DNA of 64,000 nucleotides from JACTOJ01 sp032335695 (lineage in GTDB: Bacteria > Bacillota > Clostridia > Clostridiales > Clostridiaceae), in NCBI RefSeq assembly GCF_032335695.1, contig NZ_JACTOJ010000020.1:32454-96453 (forward strand), in the 5' to 3' direction. Shown here in pieces: positions 1 to 9,059 of this stretch. The position numbers and the translations under genes were made by a program. Every line of letters begins with the position of its first letter. The stretch's first letter is position 1. The notes under the pieces are model-generated. The model did not search any database. It worked only from the letters and a program-made list of their open reading frames with translations, and was not told the DNA's origin.

Positions 1-687
1 GGAGTTGGTGGACTTTCCCACGGAGAAATAGCCAGTTCTATAGCGATAAATGCTTTTAAGCTTTGGTGGAAAAACGAAGTCATAAACATTATAACTTCAG
101 CAGATGAAGATATCATAACTTCTATGGAAAGTGTTGTGAACAAAATAAATTTAAGAATAATCAACGCAGGTAAACAGAACAATAGCTTATATGGAACCAC
201 AGTATCTTGTATTTTTATATACAACGATAAATATTATATTGTTCATGTAGGAGACAGTAGAATTTATAAATTAGAAAATAAATTTAAACAGATTACTGAG
301 GATCATTCTCTTGTAGCATATCAAGTTAAAAACATGATAATAAGTGAAGAAGAAGCTGAGCAGAGTCCGCAAAAGCATGTATTGATTCAATGCGTTGGAG
401 CAAAAGAAAAAATAGATATTTATAAGAGAATTGGATCTATAAGAGAAAGAGAATTTTTTTTGCTTTGTACTGACGGATTTTACAATAAATTAGATATTAA
501 TACATTAAAGAAAAATATTAACAACCATAAAATGATAAACAATGATATACTTCAAGAAATATCAAGAAAAACGGTAAAAACCATAAAAGATCAGGGAGAA
601 AAAGATAATATATCCGTAATATTAGTTTATTCAGAACAATGTGATAGAAAAAAGCATGAAAATTTATTTTCAAGATTATTTAAATAA
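1..687 (+). CDS. PP2C-family Ser/Thr protein phosphatase, N-terminus outside window
   Basis: The reading frame is open from base 1, so the gene begins upstream. The first residues, GVGGLSHGEIAS, correspond to the PP2C metal-binding DGMGGH...GE.AS motif. Further PP2C motifs follow in order: HVGDSRIYKL, LLCTDGFYNKL and EKDNISVILVY, which carry the family's metal-binding aspartates. The protein is a predicted cytoplasmic Mn/Mg-dependent phosphatase acting on phospho-Ser/Thr. It lies just upstream of the Tad pilus genes, and a Ser/Thr kinase sits at the other end of the same locus (15855-17783), so the two are probably an antagonistic pair. Only the extreme N-terminus, with the first aspartate motif, is missing. 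Confidence 0.9.
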   Translation, partial: GVGGLSHGEIASSIAINAFKLWWKNEVINIITSADEDIITSMESVVNKINLRIINAGKQNNSLYGTTVSCIFIYNDKYYIVHVGDSRIYKLENKFKQITEDHSLVAYQVKNMIISEEEAEQSPQKHVLIQCVGAKEKIDIYKRIGSIREREFFLLCTDGFYNKLDINTLKKNINNHKMINNDILQEISRKTVKTIKDQGEKDNISVILVYSEQCDRKKHENLFSRLFK

Positions 688-757
688 AAATGAGGACTTA
701 AAGATAAAAATCAAGTCCTGTTCAAAGGAAATTCAAATAAATATGCAGGGAGGAAAT

Positions 758-1846
758 ATGGCTAGAATTAATCTCACGATAGCAGATACTGATGATAAAT
801 ATTTAAGTGGACTTATGAAGTTTTTAAGAAGCAATCACTATGAAAAATTTAATATTAATTGTTTTACTAATCAAGAGTACCTAATTAAATACATAGAAGA
901 AGAAAAAAGTATAGATATACTACTAATAAGCAGTAATATGTTATGCAAGGACATAGAGAAATGCAGGGCTAAGTCAATTATGGTACTTTCAGAAAAAAAT
1001 TCCGATGGTGAGGTAGGTGGCTACCCTTCAATTAAAAAATATCAACATGCGGAAAAGATGTATGAAGATATCATAAATACTTATATAGAAAGAGATCCTG
1101 AAAGATTAGAAATAATCACCAGCAGAAATAAGGATACAAAAATATTAACCTTTTATTCTCCTATAGGCGGTATAGGAAAAACTACAGTTTCCTTAGCTTT
1201 AGCGGAAGCCTTGGCAGAAAATAACGACGTTTTGTATATAAATTTAGAGGATATTCAATCCACCTATTTACTTTTTAGCGAAAAGAAAGAAAAAGGTTTT
1301 TCTGAGCTTATATACTATGTAAAAGAAAGAGACAGTAATCTATCTCAAAAATTTTTGCAGATAAGGGCTAAGGATGAAAAGACCAAAGTAGATTATATAC
1401 CCTCAGTGGAAAGCCTGCTGGATATAGATGAATTAGAAGAAGAGGACATAAAGTTTTTATTTGATAATCTTCAGAATATGAATATATACAACTATATAAT
1501 TGTGGATACATCTTCGAAATTTGATTTAAATTATAAAACTCTTATGTATATGTCATACAGAGTATTTGTGCTTTTGGGACAAGATACTATGTCTAGTTTT
1601 AAAGCTAATCTATTTGTAAATGAGTTTGAAAATATGTCCAATTTCTATTTTATAGTGAATAAGTGCTTTCCTGCGAAAAATTACGATATTCCCAAGAATA
1701 TAGAGAGAGAAAATAAAAAAATAGAAGCTTTTATAAGTTTTGATAATAGCTTAGCGTCAGGAGAGGTAGAATATGATAATCTTTTACAAAGTGCAGTCCT
1801 AGTAAATGGCACTACAAAATTAATGGATTTAATAAAGCGGAGATGA
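758..1846 (+). CDS. tadZ: TadZ/CpaE-like pilus assembly ATPase
   Basis: The chosen ATG is preceded by GGGAGG; an upstream in-frame start at 641 would overlap the phosphatase and lacks a ribosome site. About 362 residues. Residues 1-110 resemble an atypical receiver domain (IADTDDKY, DILLISSN). A deviant Walker A motif, SPIGGIGKTT, begins near residue 134, typical of ParA/MinD-related TadZ/CpaE proteins, which position the Tad machine at a cell site. An IVDTSSKFDLNYKTL stretch fits the Walker B and switch II area. The next gene, tadA, starts 7 bases after the stop, indicating one operon. Confidence 0.82.
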   Translation: MARINLTIADTDDKYLSGLMKFLRSNHYEKFNINCFTNQEYLIKYIEEEKSIDILLISSNMLCKDIEKCRAKSIMVLSEKNSDGEVGGYPSIKKYQHAEKMYEDIINTYIERDPERLEIITSRNKDTKILTFYSPIGGIGKTTVSLALAEALAENNDVLYINLEDIQSTYLLFSEKKEKGFSELIYYVKERDSNLSQKFLQIRAKDEKTKVDYIPSVESLLDIDELEEEDIKFLFDNLQNMNIYNYIIVDTSSKFDLNYKTLMYMSYRVFVLLGQDTMSSFKANLFVNEFENMSNFYFIVNKCFPAKNYDIPKNIERENKKIEAFISFDNSLASGEVEYDNLLQSAVLVNGTTKLMDLIKRR

Positions 1847-1852
1847 TTATAA

Positions 1853-3091
1853 ATGGATGATGAAGCTAGGCAAACTATAATAGAAGAGGTTAAAAGCAGC
1901 ATTCAGGATGACAAGTACTTAAGGAAAGACATGGAAGAAGAGGAGCTTTGGGAACTTATCAAGGAAGAGGTTTTTGCAAGGTTAAAAAGAAAGAATCTTT
2001 CTATTATGGAGAAGAAAGAAATAATAGTTCAAATATTTAATGCCATAAAAAAATTAGATGTGCTGCAGCCATTAATAGATGATAAGACTGTAACAGAAAT
2101 AATGATAAACGGGCCTGAAAATATATTTATTGAAAAAAATGGAGCCATACAAAAGGTAGATATGGTATTTGAAAATCGAAAGAAGCTAGAGGATATAATA
2201 TATAAAATAGTATCTGATGTAAACAGAGTAGTTAATGAAAGCTCACCTATAGTTGATGCCAGATTAAAAGATGGCTCTAGAGTAAATGTAGTGCTGCCGC
2301 CTATAGCCTTGAATGGTCCTATTGTGACTATAAGAAAGTTCCCCGAAAATCCTATAACCATAGAAGATTTGGTTAGCTGGGGGGCATTGACGGAGGAAAC
2401 TGCAGAATTTTTAAGACTGCTGGTAGAGGCTAAATACAATATATTCATAAGCGGAGGTACGGGCTCCGGTAAAACTACCATGTTAAATGCCCTATCAAAT
2501 TTTATTCCTCATGACGAAAGGGTAATTACAATAGAAGATTCTGCGGAGCTTCAGATAAAAACTATAGAAAATCTAGTAAGCCTTGAAACCAGAAACGTCA
2601 ATACTGAAGGCAAGGGCGAAATAACCATAAGAGACCTTATAAAATCTTCTCTTAGAATGAGACCGGACAGAATAGTAGTAGGAGAAGTAAGAGGAGCGGA
2701 GGCCCTAGACATGCTTCAGGCTATGAATACAGGCCATGATGGCTCTCTTTCCACAGGCCATGCCAACTCCACAGCAGATATGTTAAGTAGGCTCGAAACC
2801 ATGGTACTTACAGGAGCACTTCTTCCCTTAGAGGCCATAAAGCAGCAGATAGCCTCAGCTTTGGATATAATAGTGCATTTATCAAGGCTTAGAGATAAAT
2901 CTAGGAAAGTGGTAGAGATAACAGAAGTGTCAGGGTTTCAAAATGGGGAAATAATTCTTAATCCTCTATATGAATTTGAGGAAAGCAGCCAATCACAGCT
3001 TAGAAAAGTAGAGGGAGTTTTAAAAAGAACCAATAATCCCATGAAAAACCTGGATAAGTTTGTCCATGCAGGAATTACTCCTAAAATATGA
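1853..3091 (+). CDS. tadA: TadA/CpaF secretion ATPase of the Tad pilus
   Basis: A 412-residue hexameric secretion ATPase of the VirB11/CpaF branch that powers pilin export and assembly at the membrane. Visible motifs are Walker A GGTGSGKTT (about residues 200-208), the Asp-box region ITIEDSAELQI, Walker B RPDRIVVGEVRGAEAL and the His-box GHDGSLSTGHANS. The N-terminal part (residues 1-110) is the helical domain usual in CpaF. Length is normal for the family. It lies in an operon between tadZ and tadB with 6-12 base gaps. Confidence 0.95.
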   Translation: MDDEARQTIIEEVKSSIQDDKYLRKDMEEEELWELIKEEVFARLKRKNLSIMEKKEIIVQIFNAIKKLDVLQPLIDDKTVTEIMINGPENIFIEKNGAIQKVDMVFENRKKLEDIIYKIVSDVNRVVNESSPIVDARLKDGSRVNVVLPPIALNGPIVTIRKFPENPITIEDLVSWGALTEETAEFLRLLVEAKYNIFISGGTGSGKTTMLNALSNFIPHDERVITIEDSAELQIKTIENLVSLETRNVNTEGKGEITIRDLIKSSLRMRPDRIVVGEVRGAEALDMLQAMNTGHDGSLSTGHANSTADMLSRLETMVLTGALLPLEAIKQQIASALDIIVHLSRLRDKSRKVVEITEVSGFQNGEIILNPLYEFEESSQSQLRKVEGVLKRTNNPMKNLDKFVHAGITPKI

Positions 3092-3103
3092 GGTGATAAG
3101 TCA

Positions 3104-3994
3104 ATGAAAATAGCAATTATAGCATTGATAACAGTATTTGTAATCTTAGCAGCAGTAAGCATATTTTTTTTAATTCAAGAAAAGAAAGAAAAATCTGAGA
3201 AAAATAATAAAAAAATAGTGAAAGCTAAGAGAAGCAAGGATGAAGATTATGAACTTCCGCATTATAACTGCTACAAAATGTCTAAAATAGAATTTATACT
3301 TTGGGCAGCCGTAGGGTTTATTGGAGCGTTCTCTATAGGCTTTTTGTGCTATAGAAATATAATATGGTCTTTTATAGTAGGCTTATCAGGATTTGTTTAC
3401 CCTAAATTTAAAACAGAAAGTATAATTAATGCTCGAAAAGATAAACTTACCTCTGAATTTAAAGAAGCTCTCTATGCTATATCATCTTCACTTACAGCAG
3501 GAAAATCAGTGCCACTGGCCTTCAAGGAAGCCTATGAGGATTTGTCCAATATGTATGAGGGAAAAAATATGATGATATTGGAGGAGCTTCAATTCATAAA
3601 TAGAAGATTGGAAAGAAATGAGACTATAGAAGAAGCCTTAATAGATTTCGCAGAACGTTCTACCTTGGATGATGTTCAAAGCTTCGCTGATATCTTCAAT
3701 GCTTGCACTAGAACTGGAGGAAATTTAAAGGAAGTAATACAAAAATCCTCAGATATAATTAGTGAAAAAATAGAAATTAAGCAGGAGATAAACACCATGG
3801 TGTCCTCTAAAAAGCTTGAAGGAAGAGTTCTGGTGCTTATACCTATAGGCATATTGCTATTCTTAGAAGTAAGTGCAAAAGATTTTATTGCACCTATGTT
3901 TACAACCATGGGCAGAATTATAATGACCATTGCGATGGTAGTCATATTTTTGGCTCAGCTTTGGGCCAGAAAAATAACTAATATAGAGGTGTAG
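3104..3994 (+). CDS. tadB: TadB-like inner-membrane platform protein
   Basis: A 296-residue membrane protein with an N-terminal helix (residues 2-24), further hydrophobic segments near 65-100, and C-terminal helices near 245-290. The central LTSEFKEALYAISSSLTAGKSV region and the FADIFNACTRTGGNL stretch match the type II secretion F domain. TadB pairs with TadC to form the membrane platform driven by TadA. GGTGATAA precedes the ATG. The stop is 2 bases before the start of tadC, so the two are probably translationally coupled. Confidence 0.88.
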   Translation: MKIAIIALITVFVILAAVSIFFLIQEKKEKSEKNNKKIVKAKRSKDEDYELPHYNCYKMSKIEFILWAAVGFIGAFSIGFLCYRNIIWSFIVGLSGFVYPKFKTESIINARKDKLTSEFKEALYAISSSLTAGKSVPLAFKEAYEDLSNMYEGKNMMILEELQFINRRLERNETIEEALIDFAERSTLDDVQSFADIFNACTRTGGNLKEVIQKSSDIISEKIEIKQEINTMVSSKKLEGRVLVLIPIGILLFLEVSAKDFIAPMFTTMGRIIMTIAMVVIFLAQLWARKITNIEV

Positions 3995-3996
3995 CT

Positions 3997-4860
3997 ATGG
4001 CTTATATACCATTTATATTTGTCTTAATAATAATAATTGTATTATATCTATTATCAAAAAATAAATATGAAGATGAAATTAAGGACGTAACTAAGAAAGA
4101 GTATTCAACAAAAGAAGTACTTCCCATGGGATTATTTATAGTAGATCTCATAGGAAATGAGACCATTAAGAAAGTCAACAATGGAGCTCTTCAAAAAATG
4201 CTTTCTATGTACATGCTAGATGGCTTTAACAAATTTAGATTATATGTGGCTTACAAGTTTTCCACTGTGCTTATAATATTGGATGGCATATACTTCATAA
4301 TGGCTGCGGAAGGAAACTTTGATTTATATATATTCTTTGGAGGCCCACTAGCTGCTGTATTTATATATATACTCATGGACAGTGACTTAAACAAAAAGCA
4401 TGAAAATAGAAGGAAGGATATTCAGTATGAATTTCCAGATCTGCTGAACAAGCTTATATTGCTGGTTAATGCAGGATTAACCGTAGATAAAGCGCTGGAA
4501 AGATTAGTTTTGGAAAACAAGAAGCTAACACCTTTGTACTATGAACTTAATATAGTCTACAAAGAACTTTCAGCGAATAAGTCAAAAGAAATAGTTTTTA
4601 GAGATTTTTCAAGAAGATGCAAGGTACAAGAAATAACAAAGTTTACTTCTATTATTCTTCAAAACTTAAATAAAGGTACCACGGACATAGTATATATGCT
4701 GAAAAATCTCTCAAATGAATGCTGGATACTTAGAAAAAACATGGCTAAGCAAAGGGGAGAGGAAGCTAGCACTAGATTACTGCTTCCAATGATGCTGATG
4801 CTTGTGGCAATATTTATGGTAATACTTACTCCAGTATTTCTTCAATTAAGAAAAATTTAA
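3997..4860 (+). CDS. tadC: TadC-like inner-membrane platform protein
   Basis: A 287-residue protein with an N-terminal helix, two central helices (about 85-125), a cytoplasmic F-domain region (EFPDLLNKLILLVNAGLTVDKA; LQNLNKGTTDIVYMLKNLS) and a C-terminal helix (LLLPMMLMLVAIFMVILTPVFLQL). This is the second T2SSF-domain platform subunit expected after tadB in Tad operons. The LNKGTTDI segment occupies the place of the conserved G-x-D/N-L motif. Order and spacing support operon membership. Confidence 0.88.
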   Translation: MAYIPFIFVLIIIIVLYLLSKNKYEDEIKDVTKKEYSTKEVLPMGLFIVDLIGNETIKKVNNGALQKMLSMYMLDGFNKFRLYVAYKFSTVLIILDGIYFIMAAEGNFDLYIFFGGPLAAVFIYILMDSDLNKKHENRRKDIQYEFPDLLNKLILLVNAGLTVDKALERLVLENKKLTPLYYELNIVYKELSANKSKEIVFRDFSRRCKVQEITKFTSIILQNLNKGTTDIVYMLKNLSNECWILRKNMAKQRGEEASTRLLLPMMLMLVAIFMVILTPVFLQLRKI

Positions 4861-4888
4861 AGTTTTAATTTTTGGGGAGGTATCAAAA

Positions 4889-5092
4889 ATGAATGTATTA
4901 AAAAATTTTTTTAAAGAAGAGGATGGTCTGGCAACTCTAGAGATAGCGCTTATAATCGTTGTACTTATAGCATTGGTAATAATATTCAGAAAATCAATAG
5001 AACAATTGGTTACTAATATTATGAGTAATATAACAAAATCTGCAGATGATGCTCAACAATCTACAACACCAACAACACCATCTGGTAAATAA
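4889..5092 (+). CDS. flp: Flp-type major pilin precursor
   Basis: A 67-residue precursor with a short positive leader, the class III cleavage context EEDG|LATLE (Gly13, then Glu at mature position +5), a single hydrophobic helix (IALIIVVLIALVIIF) and a short polar tail rich in Thr, Ser and Pro. This is the layout of Flp or Flp1-like pilins, which polymerise into thin pili after cleavage by a prepilin peptidase. GGGGAGG lies upstream of the ATG. Two candidate peptidases are encoded at 18993 and 19621. Confidence 0.88.
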   Translation: MNVLKNFFKEEDGLATLEIALIIVVLIALVIIFRKSIEQLVTNIMSNITKSADDAQQSTTPTTPSGK

Positions 5093-5111
5093 GTGCAGGT
5101 GAAGAAACATA

Positions 5112-5768
5112 ATGAAGAATAATAAAAATATTAATCAGAGGGGCAGCTTTACTGTTGAAGCAGCATTGCTGCTTCCTATAGTATTTGCAGTTTTGATTAT
5201 ACTCATGTATATATGCGTGATAATGTATAACAGAACACAGCTTTCAGCAGTAGGACATGATGTTTCAGAAAGAGCATCCATGATGCTATCTTCGCCTAAT
5301 ATAGAGGTGGACACAGGCGAAATGATAACAAATGATAACCTTTATTCCAGGCTATTTGCAACAAATACTCAAAGCAAAATTAATGATGTAAAAGCTTATT
5401 TTAATAAAAGAAAGCTGGATATAGGTTTTTTAGATCCTCAGTCAGATGTAGAAATAGGCTATGTAAATTATCTATTTTATAGAAAAATTAAAATTAAGAT
5501 ACAAGATCATTACGACCTTCCGTTAAAGGGACTAATACAGCTGTTACATTTTCCAGGCACCTATAATGATGAGGTGGATGTAAATCTAATAGTTAATGAT
5601 CCTGTGGAGGTTACAAGAAATGTAGATTTTGTTTCATATGCCTTTGACGAATTAGGACATAGATTTACAGTGGTACAAAAAACTAAAAGCAGTTATGATG
5701 CAATAATAAATAAATTGAATGAATTGGCAGATAAGTGGAAACAATTAACTGGAGGAGGAGGAAAATAA
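5112..5768 (+). CDS. TadE-like pseudopilin
   Basis: A 218-residue protein with an N-terminal QRG|SFTVEAALLLPIV segment: a class III-like cleavage Gly11 with Glu at +5, followed by a hydrophobic helix to about residue 38. The rest is an extracytoplasmic domain with no recognisable enzyme motif. The SFTVEAALLLP signature is typical of TadE/TadF minor pilins in Firmicutes. It directly follows the Flp pilin gene and precedes the TadG-like gene. Assignment to TadE rather than TadF is inference. Confidence 0.85.
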   Translation: MKNNKNINQRGSFTVEAALLLPIVFAVLIILMYICVIMYNRTQLSAVGHDVSERASMMLSSPNIEVDTGEMITNDNLYSRLFATNTQSKINDVKAYFNKRKLDIGFLDPQSDVEIGYVNYLFYRKIKIKIQDHYDLPLKGLIQLLHFPGTYNDEVDVNLIVNDPVEVTRNVDFVSYAFDELGHRFTVVQKTKSSYDAIINKLNELADKWKQLTGGGGK

Positions 5769-5770
5769 AT

Positions 5771-8107
5771 GTGATTAGGAGAAGGGAGCAGGGCGTAATA
5801 ACTGTATTTTTAAGCCTCATACTGCTAATTCTCATATGTTTTGTAGGAGCATTAGTTGATGGCACAAGAATGGTAACAGCTCATTCTCAAGTGTCTAGGG
5901 CCATAGATAATGCCGTGAGAGCAGAGCTGGCCGATTATGATACAAAGCTAAAGGATGCCTATGGTTTTATGGCAATGAATACAGAAAATGCTGACCTAAA
6001 CAGTACCGCCCAGACCTTTTTACAAAAGAATCTTTTAGTGGACAAAAGCGATGGCAAACAATTTACTGATTTATATCATTATGACATAGAAAGCGTAAAG
6101 GCTTCAGGGTTAAACCCCTTATCTGATGATAATGTATTTAAAGAGCAGCTGCTGGAATACATGAAATACAGAGCTCCATTGAATTTGGTGGATGGAATAA
6201 TAGACAGATTTCAAAAGTTTAAGAGTTTAACTAAGATAACAGATGCCACTAATAAAAAGAAGGCACTAGATGATGAGATAGAAAAAGTAAAAGACTATTA
6301 TGATAAATATGTTGATGCGGCCAATAGCTATAAGTCTATAATAGGCAGCATAAAAAAGAGTTTTTCCTATAATAAAATCAATCCTCCCAGCAACGACAGC
6401 GATTTGGAAAGCTTAGCTCTAGCTGTTTATCTAAGAAAGGTAATACTGAGATATACACAATCTGATGAGTATGACAAAGAAAAGCCAGAAGATAAGGATA
6501 AAATCGATACTTTCCGCACTACCTTGGACTCTGCAGCTTTAAATGAATATTATAAAATGAATTCTTTATTAGATATGTTAGTAAGCAAGGGGTCAGATTT
6601 GACCAATAAGATAAATGATTACTTAAACGAAATGAAGAAAGTTAAACCTTTATATGATGATTATGCAAAAGCAGTTGAGGCACTTAAAAATGACCCAAAT
6701 GTATCTTCGTATTATGATGGATATATTGATGATTTGGGCAAATATTCTAAATTATTTACTGGTGAAGACAATTTAAAAAAGCAAATAGATGTAATAAAAG
6801 CAAATGCAGATAAAATAGCTGGAATAAAAAAACCTTTAGGAGATTTGCTTTCTGACAGAACCGAAGCCTATAACTTTTATAAAGCTGATGACAAATCTAT
6901 AGATGAAATAGATAAAATGGCATCAGAAAACAACTTTGATACCACTAAAAAGGATGCGGATAATTATAAGGATATAATGCATCAGTTTGATAAACAGGTA
7001 GGCTGGATAAATGATTCAGGGAAAAAAATCAGAGATAGTGCCAGCATAAATGATATAGATATAATAATTGTTACAGATGGAAAGCCATCTGGAAAGAAGG
7101 ATGAGGGCGGGAAAAAAGATGCACAAAATAAAGCGAAAGATAACAGCAAACCTCCAGAAGATAATACTAAAAAAGGGATACCAGATAGCTTATGGTCTAA
7201 GCTGCCAAGTAAAATTGCCGGTTATGGAGGCGATGGAGTAACTGTAGGCTCAGATTATGCAGCAGATACATCAACGGTAACAGCCGGTAACTCCATAATA
7301 GATAAGATATGTGCAGCTGTAGAAAATGCATTGCTGGGTGTGAGAGATAAATATTATATTGATGAATATGTTATGACAGAATTTAGAGACAAAGTAGGAA
7401 ACAAAAGTAATTTTAGGGTGCCAGCCCAAAGAACGCTGCCGGATGGAATAAGCGCACCAGAGGATTATGAAATAGAATATGTTATAAATGGAGCCAAAAC
7501 AGATAAAGAAAATGCAGACAATATATGGATTAGAACCTATATAATAAGATGTGCTTTGGATTTTGCTTATATAGTTACAGATGATACTAAAAAGCATGAA
7601 GTTACTGCAATTGCTACTGCAGCAGTAGGCTGGATTGGAGACGGTATTTTTATAAAACCTATGGAGGCACTTCTGTTAGCATGCTGGAGCATGTTAGAAG
7701 CAAGTTATGATATGAAGGCAATAATGGACGGGCATAGGATTCCAGTAATAAAGGGTAGTAAAACTTGGTTTACAGATACTTTTAATGTTATTTCACCATC
7801 AAGATTAGAAAAAGTAATAAAAATATGTGATGAAGATCCACTTGCCTTAAGTTATCATGATTATCTTATGTTTTATCTCTTACTTCAGAGTGAGGATACC
7901 ACATTGGCAAGAATTAAAGATTTAGTATATGTTAATATGGATCCGAATAACGGATATGATTTAACTAAAAAATTTACAACTGTATGTGTAGAAGCTCAGG
8001 TAAGCATAAATTATATTTTTATGACAGAAGCATTTATGCCTGCAGAGGGAAGAAAGGATAAAGGGTCAAGGTATACTATTAAGATGAAAAGATACAAGAA
8101 TTATTAA
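5771..8107 (+). CDS. TadG/DUF5702-like pilus-associated surface protein
   Basis: The chosen start is GTG at 5771, placed after a strong GGAGGAGGAGG overlapping the tadE end; an earlier in-frame ATG at 5735 lies inside tadE and lacks a site. About 778 residues. The N-terminal QGVITVFLSLILLILICFVGALVDGTR resembles TadG and DUF5702 proteins: one membrane helix, but no Glu at +5, so it is probably not processed like a pilin. The extracellular region (about 40-760) is rich in charged helical stretches such as KDYYDKYVDAANSYK. A linker around residues 440-475 is rich in Lys, Gly and Pro. Probable role: tip or anchoring component of the Tad pilus. Confidence 0.78.
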   Translation: MIRRREQGVITVFLSLILLILICFVGALVDGTRMVTAHSQVSRAIDNAVRAELADYDTKLKDAYGFMAMNTENADLNSTAQTFLQKNLLVDKSDGKQFTDLYHYDIESVKASGLNPLSDDNVFKEQLLEYMKYRAPLNLVDGIIDRFQKFKSLTKITDATNKKKALDDEIEKVKDYYDKYVDAANSYKSIIGSIKKSFSYNKINPPSNDSDLESLALAVYLRKVILRYTQSDEYDKEKPEDKDKIDTFRTTLDSAALNEYYKMNSLLDMLVSKGSDLTNKINDYLNEMKKVKPLYDDYAKAVEALKNDPNVSSYYDGYIDDLGKYSKLFTGEDNLKKQIDVIKANADKIAGIKKPLGDLLSDRTEAYNFYKADDKSIDEIDKMASENNFDTTKKDADNYKDIMHQFDKQVGWINDSGKKIRDSASINDIDIIIVTDGKPSGKKDEGGKKDAQNKAKDNSKPPEDNTKKGIPDSLWSKLPSKIAGYGGDGVTVGSDYAADTSTVTAGNSIIDKICAAVENALLGVRDKYYIDEYVMTEFRDKVGNKSNFRVPAQRTLPDGISAPEDYEIEYVINGAKTDKENADNIWIRTYIIRCALDFAYIVTDDTKKHEVTAIATAAVGWIGDGIFIKPMEALLLACWSMLEASYDMKAIMDGHRIPVIKGSKTWFTDTFNVISPSRLEKVIKICDEDPLALSYHDYLMFYLLLQSEDTTLARIKDLVYVNMDPNNGYDLTKKFTTVCVEAQVSINYIFMTEAFMPAEGRKDKGSRYTIKMKRYKNY

Positions 8108-8124
8108 TGTAAGGAGAGAATTAA

Positions 8125-8799
8125 ATGAAAGCAAATAAAATATTGAGTGTACTAATAGTAGTTACAATAGTAGCAGCTGTATCCACAGGCTGCGGTAAAA
8201 AGGATAGCACTAATAAAGCGAGTGGAACAACGGCAGTGCAAAAAACAGAAAAAGAAAAGCCAACAAAGGAAGAGTTTTTAGAGCAGAGCAAGAAGATAAT
8301 GAAGGATATGGAAAAGGTATGTGACAAATACGGTGTAAAATATGATAATGATGATTCTATAGGACAGGATTCAGAACAAAAGGGGTCAGGTTATTTTTTT
8401 GATACTGAAGAAGAGAAGGTTAAATTAAGTGATGGATCAGACAATTCTTATGAGGTAATAAAATTTGGAGGAACCGTAAGCAATGATGGAAGCACTGGTC
8501 AAAAGGTTATAAATATATCAGTAAGGCAAAAAGATTACAAGACACAATTTGATGTTAATACATGCAATCTGCTGAAAGATATGATAATAGCAATTACAGG
8601 AGACTCAAATTACGACTTTGGTAAGTTAAATCAGATAGTAAAAACTGCACAGGATAAAGAACTAAAAGATGTGGTAAGCAATGAGGAGTCAACCATTGGA
8701 GATTACAAGCAAAATATTCAAGTTATATTGGGAGAAGGAACAAATACAAAAATGTTAGCGTATAAGCTATATACAGGTAAGGTGGAACTAAAAAAATAA
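8125..8799 (+). CDS. Putative lipoprotein at the end of the tad operon
   Basis: A 224-residue protein with a signal peptide (MKANKILSVLIVVTIVAA) ending at VSTGC, a serviceable lipobox with Cys23, followed by GKKDS and a low-complexity linker. The mature part has no domain I recognise. GGAGAG precedes the ATG, and the gene is 17 bases after the TadG-like gene on the same strand, so it is probably co-transcribed and membrane-anchored outside the cell near the pilus. Function unknown; a role like that of pilotin lipoproteins is only a guess. Confidence 0.75.
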   Translation: MKANKILSVLIVVTIVAAVSTGCGKKDSTNKASGTTAVQKTEKEKPTKEEFLEQSKKIMKDMEKVCDKYGVKYDNDDSIGQDSEQKGSGYFFDTEEEKVKLSDGSDNSYEVIKFGGTVSNDGSTGQKVINISVRQKDYKTQFDVNTCNLLKDMIIAITGDSNYDFGKLNQIVKTAQDKELKDVVSNEESTIGDYKQNIQVILGEGTNTKMLAYKLYTGKVELKK

Positions 8800-9059
8800 G
8801 AATAGTAGTATTTTGTTTACACAAGAATCTTCCAAAGGGAGGATTCTTTGGTAAGCAAAATTAATAAGAGAAAAGATGTTTTAGGACAGGCTATAAAAAG
8901 AAATCCAAATCAGGATTCTTCGTGGCATACCACAGCTACAAGCCTCAGATAAGCGGTGTGTCACGCTATAAAGAAATATAAAAATAAGGCTGTACAAACT
9001 AATGTGAATTAGTTTTAGTACAACCTTATTTTTATTAGTTTAATTAAAGATTATTTGAT
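8800..9059. other. Intergenic region between convergent genes
   Basis: This 260-base gap holds a near-perfect hairpin at 8821-8850 (AAGAATCTTCC paired with GGAGGATTCTT) without a clear T-tract, and a bidirectional terminator at 8981-9032. Between them a short open stretch can be read on the plus strand (IKRNPNQDSSWHTTATSLR, then stop), possibly the remnant of a gene, but it is too short to identify. Confidence 0.5.
8981..9032. terminator. Bidirectional rho-independent terminator
   Basis: AAAATAAGGCTGTAC pairs with GTACAACCTTATTTT (one G-T pair) and has A/T runs on both sides. It serves the end of the tad operon on the plus strand and the end of the giant Ig-repeat gene on the minus strand. 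Confidence 0.85.

Noticed and set aside
2029..2481. Minus-strand open frame of 150 codons inside tadA
   Set aside because: It is fully antisense to a gene with all CpaF motifs, and its product shows no motif and a composition typical of antisense reading.
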